From NCBI GenBank assembly GCA_946644025.1, contig CAMPCG010000085.1, positions 1-9,719 on the forward strand: DNA of 9,719 bases, given 5' to 3'. The translations under genes and the position numbers were made by a program. A model generated the notes under the pieces. The model searched no databases and was not told where the DNA came from. It saw nothing but the letters and a program-made list of their open reading frames with translations. How positions within the stretch are numbered: position 1 is the first letter of the stretch; each line of letters opens with the position of its first letter. The stretch comes from an uncultured Prevotellaceae bacterium (GTDB taxonomy: Bacteria; Bacteroidota; Bacteroidia; Bacteroidales; Bacteroidaceae). Positions 7,591 to 9,719 of this stretch are shown piece after piece.

Positions 7591-7610
7591 GAAAATGTTC
7601 GGAAAGGGCT

Positions 7611-7650
7611 CGTTTTCGTCCGTTTTCGTCCGTTTTCGTCCGTTTACGTC
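7611..7650. repeat. 10-base tandem repeat, four copies
   Basis: CGTTTTCGTC occurs three times exactly (7611-7620, 7621-7630, 7631-7640) and once with a single change, CGTTTACGTC (7641-7650). The 10-base period places every copy on nearly the same face of the helix. It lies upstream of nadE, about 30 bases beyond the -33 box. It could be slippage-prone or a clustered binding site; no function is known to me. Confidence 0.85.
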
Positions 7651-7859
7651 CGGCCCAAACGGCGGGCCCTCGCCTCGCTTCCTCCATGACATCACTCCCT
7701 CCCTTCCTCTCACTCCAGACATGCGAAGCATGTATTAATTATTCTTTTATCATTTTAATTGGAGTTAAATGCCGCAAAAAAAACAACCATAAATAAAAAG
7801 AACTACTACAAAAGCAAAAAAAATCCCCCACAATAATAATGTATATGAAAAATTCTTTG

Positions 7860-7867
7860 TACCTTTG
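7860..7867 (+). promoter_or_regulatory. Promoter -7 box of the antiterminator gene
   Basis: TACCTTTG (7860-7867) fits the Bacteroidetes -7 pattern TAnnTTTG. No TTTG stands at the usual -33 distance, only AT-rich sequence near 7830-7845, so it may be weak or regulated. Transcription would start near 7875 and give a leader of about 175 bases before the antiterminator start. Confidence 0.55.
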
Positions 7868-7894
7868 CAGCCGCTTTTGGGCTTAATGCCTATT

Positions 7895-7998
7895 AGCAGA
7901 CAGGGAAATCTGCTGCCGTTCTGAAGGTTCTGTCAAGGACTTACAAGGGAAAACGCAATGGCTGATGGACCAAGTGGGATGGAGCTGACTGTGCTCCA
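7895..7998 (+). promoter_or_regulatory. Structured 5' leader elements upstream of the antiterminator
   Basis: Two perfect hairpins lie in the presumed leader: AGCAGA (7895-7900) with TCTGCT (7909-7914), loop of 8; and TGGAGC (7980-7985) with GCTCCA (7993-7998), loop of 7. GGTTC at 7926-7930 could also pair with GAACC at 8015-8019. Long structured leaders are typical targets of the NusG/UpxY antiterminators that sit first in their operon; here that link is inference. Confidence 0.4.
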
Positions 7999-8053
7999 GA
8001 CAGATTGCAGTCCGGAACCTTATGGTTGTCGGAAAAAGGAAGACTGTGTATGA
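7958..8053 (+). CDS. Candidate leader peptide, 31 residues, coupled to the antiterminator
   Basis: A small frame starting ATGGCTGATGGACC, preceded by AAGGGA (7945-7950) at 7 bases, one of the better Shine-Dalgarno matches in the window. It runs 31 codons (MADGPSGMELTV...KKEDCV) and its TGA at 8051-8053 overlaps the ATG of the next gene as ATGA, the classic arrangement for translational coupling. The peptide is hydrophilic with three cysteines (positions 17, 24, 30), no signal peptide and no run of one amino acid as in an attenuator peptide. The second leader hairpin (7980-7998) lies inside it, so ribosomes translating it would open that structure. I recognise no family; it may be a regulatory frame whose translation, not product, matters. 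The evidence is its position, start signal and overlap only. Confidence 0.42.
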   Translation: MADGPSGMELTVLQTDCSPEPYGCRKKEDCV

Positions 8054-9147
8054 ACACGAATGGACTAGACATAAACGGGACGAAGTGCTGGTATATACTG
8101 CGGCATCCCAAACCCACTTTGATTGACGACATCTTCTCACGAAAGGTGAGCGTGTCGTTGCAGGCGGATGAGGTGCCACTGGGCGCTTTCGAATTTTTCA
8201 TCCCCTTTTGCGAGATTAATTTCCGGCCATCCATGATGCCGAAGGAGACGGATGCCTACGACGACCGTCACTATAACCCGATGCTCGATGGCGAGGCTTT
8301 CCGTAGCGACCTTCACAGCTACGTCTTTGTCTATGGCAGCGAGAAACTCATCGACACCATACTGCTTCGTTCGTGGAACAGGAACCTGAAATTTCCGCTA
8401 AGGGCGCTCCGCGAGAAAAACGGCCACTACGCCACGCTCTCGCGCGAGAAGATGGACAGCTTCCGCAATGCTATTCAGCAGCGAGACTTTCAGATCAGCG
8501 AGTCGCGTCCTGTCACCGAAGATGTGCGGAAGGACGATGCGGTCAATGTCGTCGACGGCCCGATGAAAGGCTCCAGCGGCTATGTGACCGAGATATGTGA
8601 GCGCAACGGACAGGTAACCCTCACCGTCGCCTTCCAGATGTTTGGCAACATCGAGGTGCAGGTGCCGGGCATACAGATTGACCACGTGCAGCTACAGGAC
8701 AGCCGGACAAGCCATTTGCTGCGCGACAGCGTTCTCTCCAATTTCGAGAATGAGCTCATTGACCTGCTCTGCCACCGGCACGGCGCGCATGGCTCCGCAG
8801 AACAGAACAAGGCCGACAGCCGCCAGCTCGACTTCCTTCTCAAATATGCTGAGATGAAGTTTGAGAGCGACGAGGACAGCAGCAAGTTCACCGCACTGAT
8901 GCTTATCTGTGCCTACTTGAAAAACGATGCCGCGCTCGTTGAGAGATACACCCTACAGGTAAGGCAACTCCTCGAGGACACGGAGCAGCCATCCACCGAC
9001 CTGCAGTGCTATCTCATGACAGCACTCTTCATCGCCACCCACGACGTCAACCTTCGCCATCGCGTAAAACACTATCGGCAGACCCATCCCGATTGCTCCC
9101 TCACCATCCGCCGCTTCCAGTCTATAGCCAAGAAAATCAAGCTATAG
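8050..9147 (+). CDS. NusG/UpxY-like transcription antiterminator with long C-terminal extension
   Basis: A 365-residue protein related to NusG paralogues that bind RNA polymerase and prevent early termination of long operons; in Bacteroidales the UpxY type heads capsule loci. The N-terminal NusG-like domain is divergent (about 12-150, opening KCWYILRHP, with SYVFVYG at 90-96). A KOW motif follows: KDDAVNVVDGPMKGSSGYVT (161-180), then the usual beta strands to about 215. Unlike ordinary UpxY proteins of about 170-190 residues, it continues with about 145 mostly helical, charged residues (221-365) that I cannot assign. An in-frame ATG at 8005 exists, but the ATG at 8050 has AAGGAAG at 7 bases and overlaps the stop of the leader frame, so I choose it. 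A structured leader precedes the gene and an AT-rich region follows. It probably regulates an operon to the right; the target is not visible. Confidence 0.75.
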   Translation: MNTNGLDINGTKCWYILRHPKPTLIDDIFSRKVSVSLQADEVPLGAFEFFIPFCEINFRPSMMPKETDAYDDRHYNPMLDGEAFRSDLHSYVFVYGSEKLIDTILLRSWNRNLKFPLRALREKNGHYATLSREKMDSFRNAIQQRDFQISESRPVTEDVRKDDAVNVVDGPMKGSSGYVTEICERNGQVTLTVAFQMFGNIEVQVPGIQIDHVQLQDSRTSHLLRDSVLSNFENELIDLLCHRHGAHGSAEQNKADSRQLDFLLKYAEMKFESDEDSSKFTALMLICAYLKNDAALVERYTLQVRQLLEDTEQPSTDLQCYLMTALFIATHDVNLRHRVKHYRQTHPDCSLTIRRFQSIAKKIKL

Positions 9148-9719
9148 GCACCGCCTGACAAGAGAACTATTGCTCAAGCGTGGTAGGTTCAAAAAACTTT
9201 TCGTATTTTTGCATCGAATATTCAGTATTGAATCGTCTCTCGTCACTGAAGATTCCCCTGATGGCAGCAGAAGTCTCACAGTTGGGCTTGTATGGTTAAG
9301 CTGGATGTCGTCATTAAAAAAGGACTAAGCCTCTATATTGGCGAGTCAATCGTAAAAGAAGTAGAACATATAAGTCTTACGTTCCCTATCTTTGGGCTCA
9401 CAGCACTTTCAAAGATAGGAGATTCCGTCAAGGATGCAGCTATAAATCGGGCACATATTTTTCTTGGACCATGTTAGGCGATGATAAAAAAGACGCTCGT
9501 TAACAAAGGATTTTTTAAAGTCATTTTTCAGTGATTTCTGTGATTTCAGTGTGACGTATAAGACAGACGATTAACTGGAAAACAAAAATACACATTCAAA
9601 AATATTATTTAACAAAAGCTGTGATAAAAATAACAGGAGCTTGGTTTTGGCTAATGACTTGAAACAAATATCTGATTGCACAGGTGGTCGCAAGATGCAG
9701 TTCGATACTGCCAGTCAGA
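9148..9719. other. AT-rich region downstream of the antiterminator, no supported gene
   Basis: Base composition drops sharply to AT-rich. A -7-like box TATTTTTG (9204-9211) without a clear -33 box could start a new transcript. A 61-codon frame at 9292-9477 (MVKLDVVIKKG...) has no good ribosome site and no recognisable family, so I do not call it. A 9-base tandem pair GTGATTTCT/GTGATTTCA lies at 9531-9548. At the right edge, a frame could start at TTG 9647 (AGGAG seven bases before) and run off the end; a minus-strand frame also enters from the edge and stops at 9609. Neither is long enough to judge. This may be a leader of a downstream operon or decayed mobile DNA. Confidence 0.5.
9204..9211 (+). 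promoter_or_regulatory. Possible promoter -7 box in the AT-rich right end
   Basis: TATTTTTG matches TAnnTTTG. There is no TTTG at the normal -33 distance, and in AT-rich DNA such matches arise by chance. It is noted because it follows the antiterminator stop by under 60 bases, where a second transcript could begin. Confidence 0.3.

Larger units (their letters stand above)
7591..7957. other. Divergent intergenic region between nadE and the antiterminator leader
   Basis: No gene seen. From the nadE side it holds the 10-base tandem repeat (7611-7650); a GC-rich segment with GGCCC/GGGCC arms (7652-7667); a pyrimidine-rich stretch (7668-7719); a perfect 6-base hairpin ACATGC-GAA-GCATGT (7720-7734); an AT-rich block (7735-7859) with A-runs; and then the plus-strand promoter and first half of the leader. 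The sharp switch from GC-rich to AT-rich near 7735 suggests the left end of a separately acquired or regulated locus. Confidence 0.6.

Noticed and set aside
5352..7592. 746-codon plus-strand open frame opposite nadE
   Set aside because: It is the mirror of a secure nadE gene in GC-rich DNA, has a repetitive Val/Ala/Gly/His composition, matches no family I know, and its start lies inside the 22-base array.
7720..7734. ACATGC-GAA-GCATGT hairpin as a terminator
   Set aside because: The stem is only six bases, no T-tract follows directly, and no plus-strand gene upstream needs termination.
7883..8234. Minus-strand frames of 97-98 codons (7883-8179 and 7941-8234)
   Set aside because: They overlap the antiterminator gene and its leader, and show no family resemblance or ribosome site.
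9292..9477. 61-codon plus-strand frame MVKLDVVIKKG...
   Set aside because: No Shine-Dalgarno, no recognised family, and it stands alone in AT-rich DNA; length is within chance expectation.

Overview
The window looks like a GC-rich chromosomal segment of a Bacteroidetes bacterium, most likely Prevotella or a close relative in Bacteroidales. Four things point there. Several genes are preceded by promoters of the Bacteroidetes type (TTTG, about 19-20 bases, TAnnTTTG). Glycolysis uses a PPi-dependent phosphofructokinase. A secreted PL9 polysaccharide lyase ends in a Bacteroidales-style tail. There is also a NusG/UpxY-like antiterminator. This is inference from content; no 16S or marker gene is present.

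Layout. Positions 1-1551 (minus) hold most of pfp, cut by the left edge, with its own promoter at 1593-1624. Next on the minus strand is a probable two-gene unit: a DUF3667-type zinc-ribbon membrane protein (4157-5083), then 24 bases later a secreted PL9-family pectin lyase (1658-4132). Its promoter (5104-5135) lies inside a terminator-like inverted repeat. Positions 5241-5482 carry an unusual eleven-unit array with a strict 22-base period, built from two unrelated unit types. Then comes nadE (5511-7529, minus), glutamine-dependent NAD+ synthetase. Its synthetase domain is interrupted in frame by a pair of inverted REP-like palindromes (5906-6018).

The divergent spacer 7530-7957 contains the nadE promoter (again nested in a terminator-like hairpin), a four-copy 10-base repeat, an AT-rich block and a plus-strand promoter. 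From that promoter a structured leader of about 180 bases runs to a 365-residue NusG/UpxY-like protein (8050-9147). The leader holds an overlooked 31-codon reading frame with a good Shine-Dalgarno sequence, and its stop overlaps the antiterminator start (ATGA). The last 570 bases are much more AT-rich, contain a promoter-like box and no gene I can support; they may be the front of a locus controlled by the antiterminator.

How it fits together: pfp and nadE are housekeeping genes (central carbon flux, NAD supply); the lyase is for plant pectin use; the NusG-like gene with its leader is probably the regulatory head of a surface-polysaccharide or other long operon lying to the right. The most unusual signals are the in-frame palindromic insert in nadE, the two-family 22-base array, the promoter-inside-terminator design seen twice, and the coupled leader peptide.
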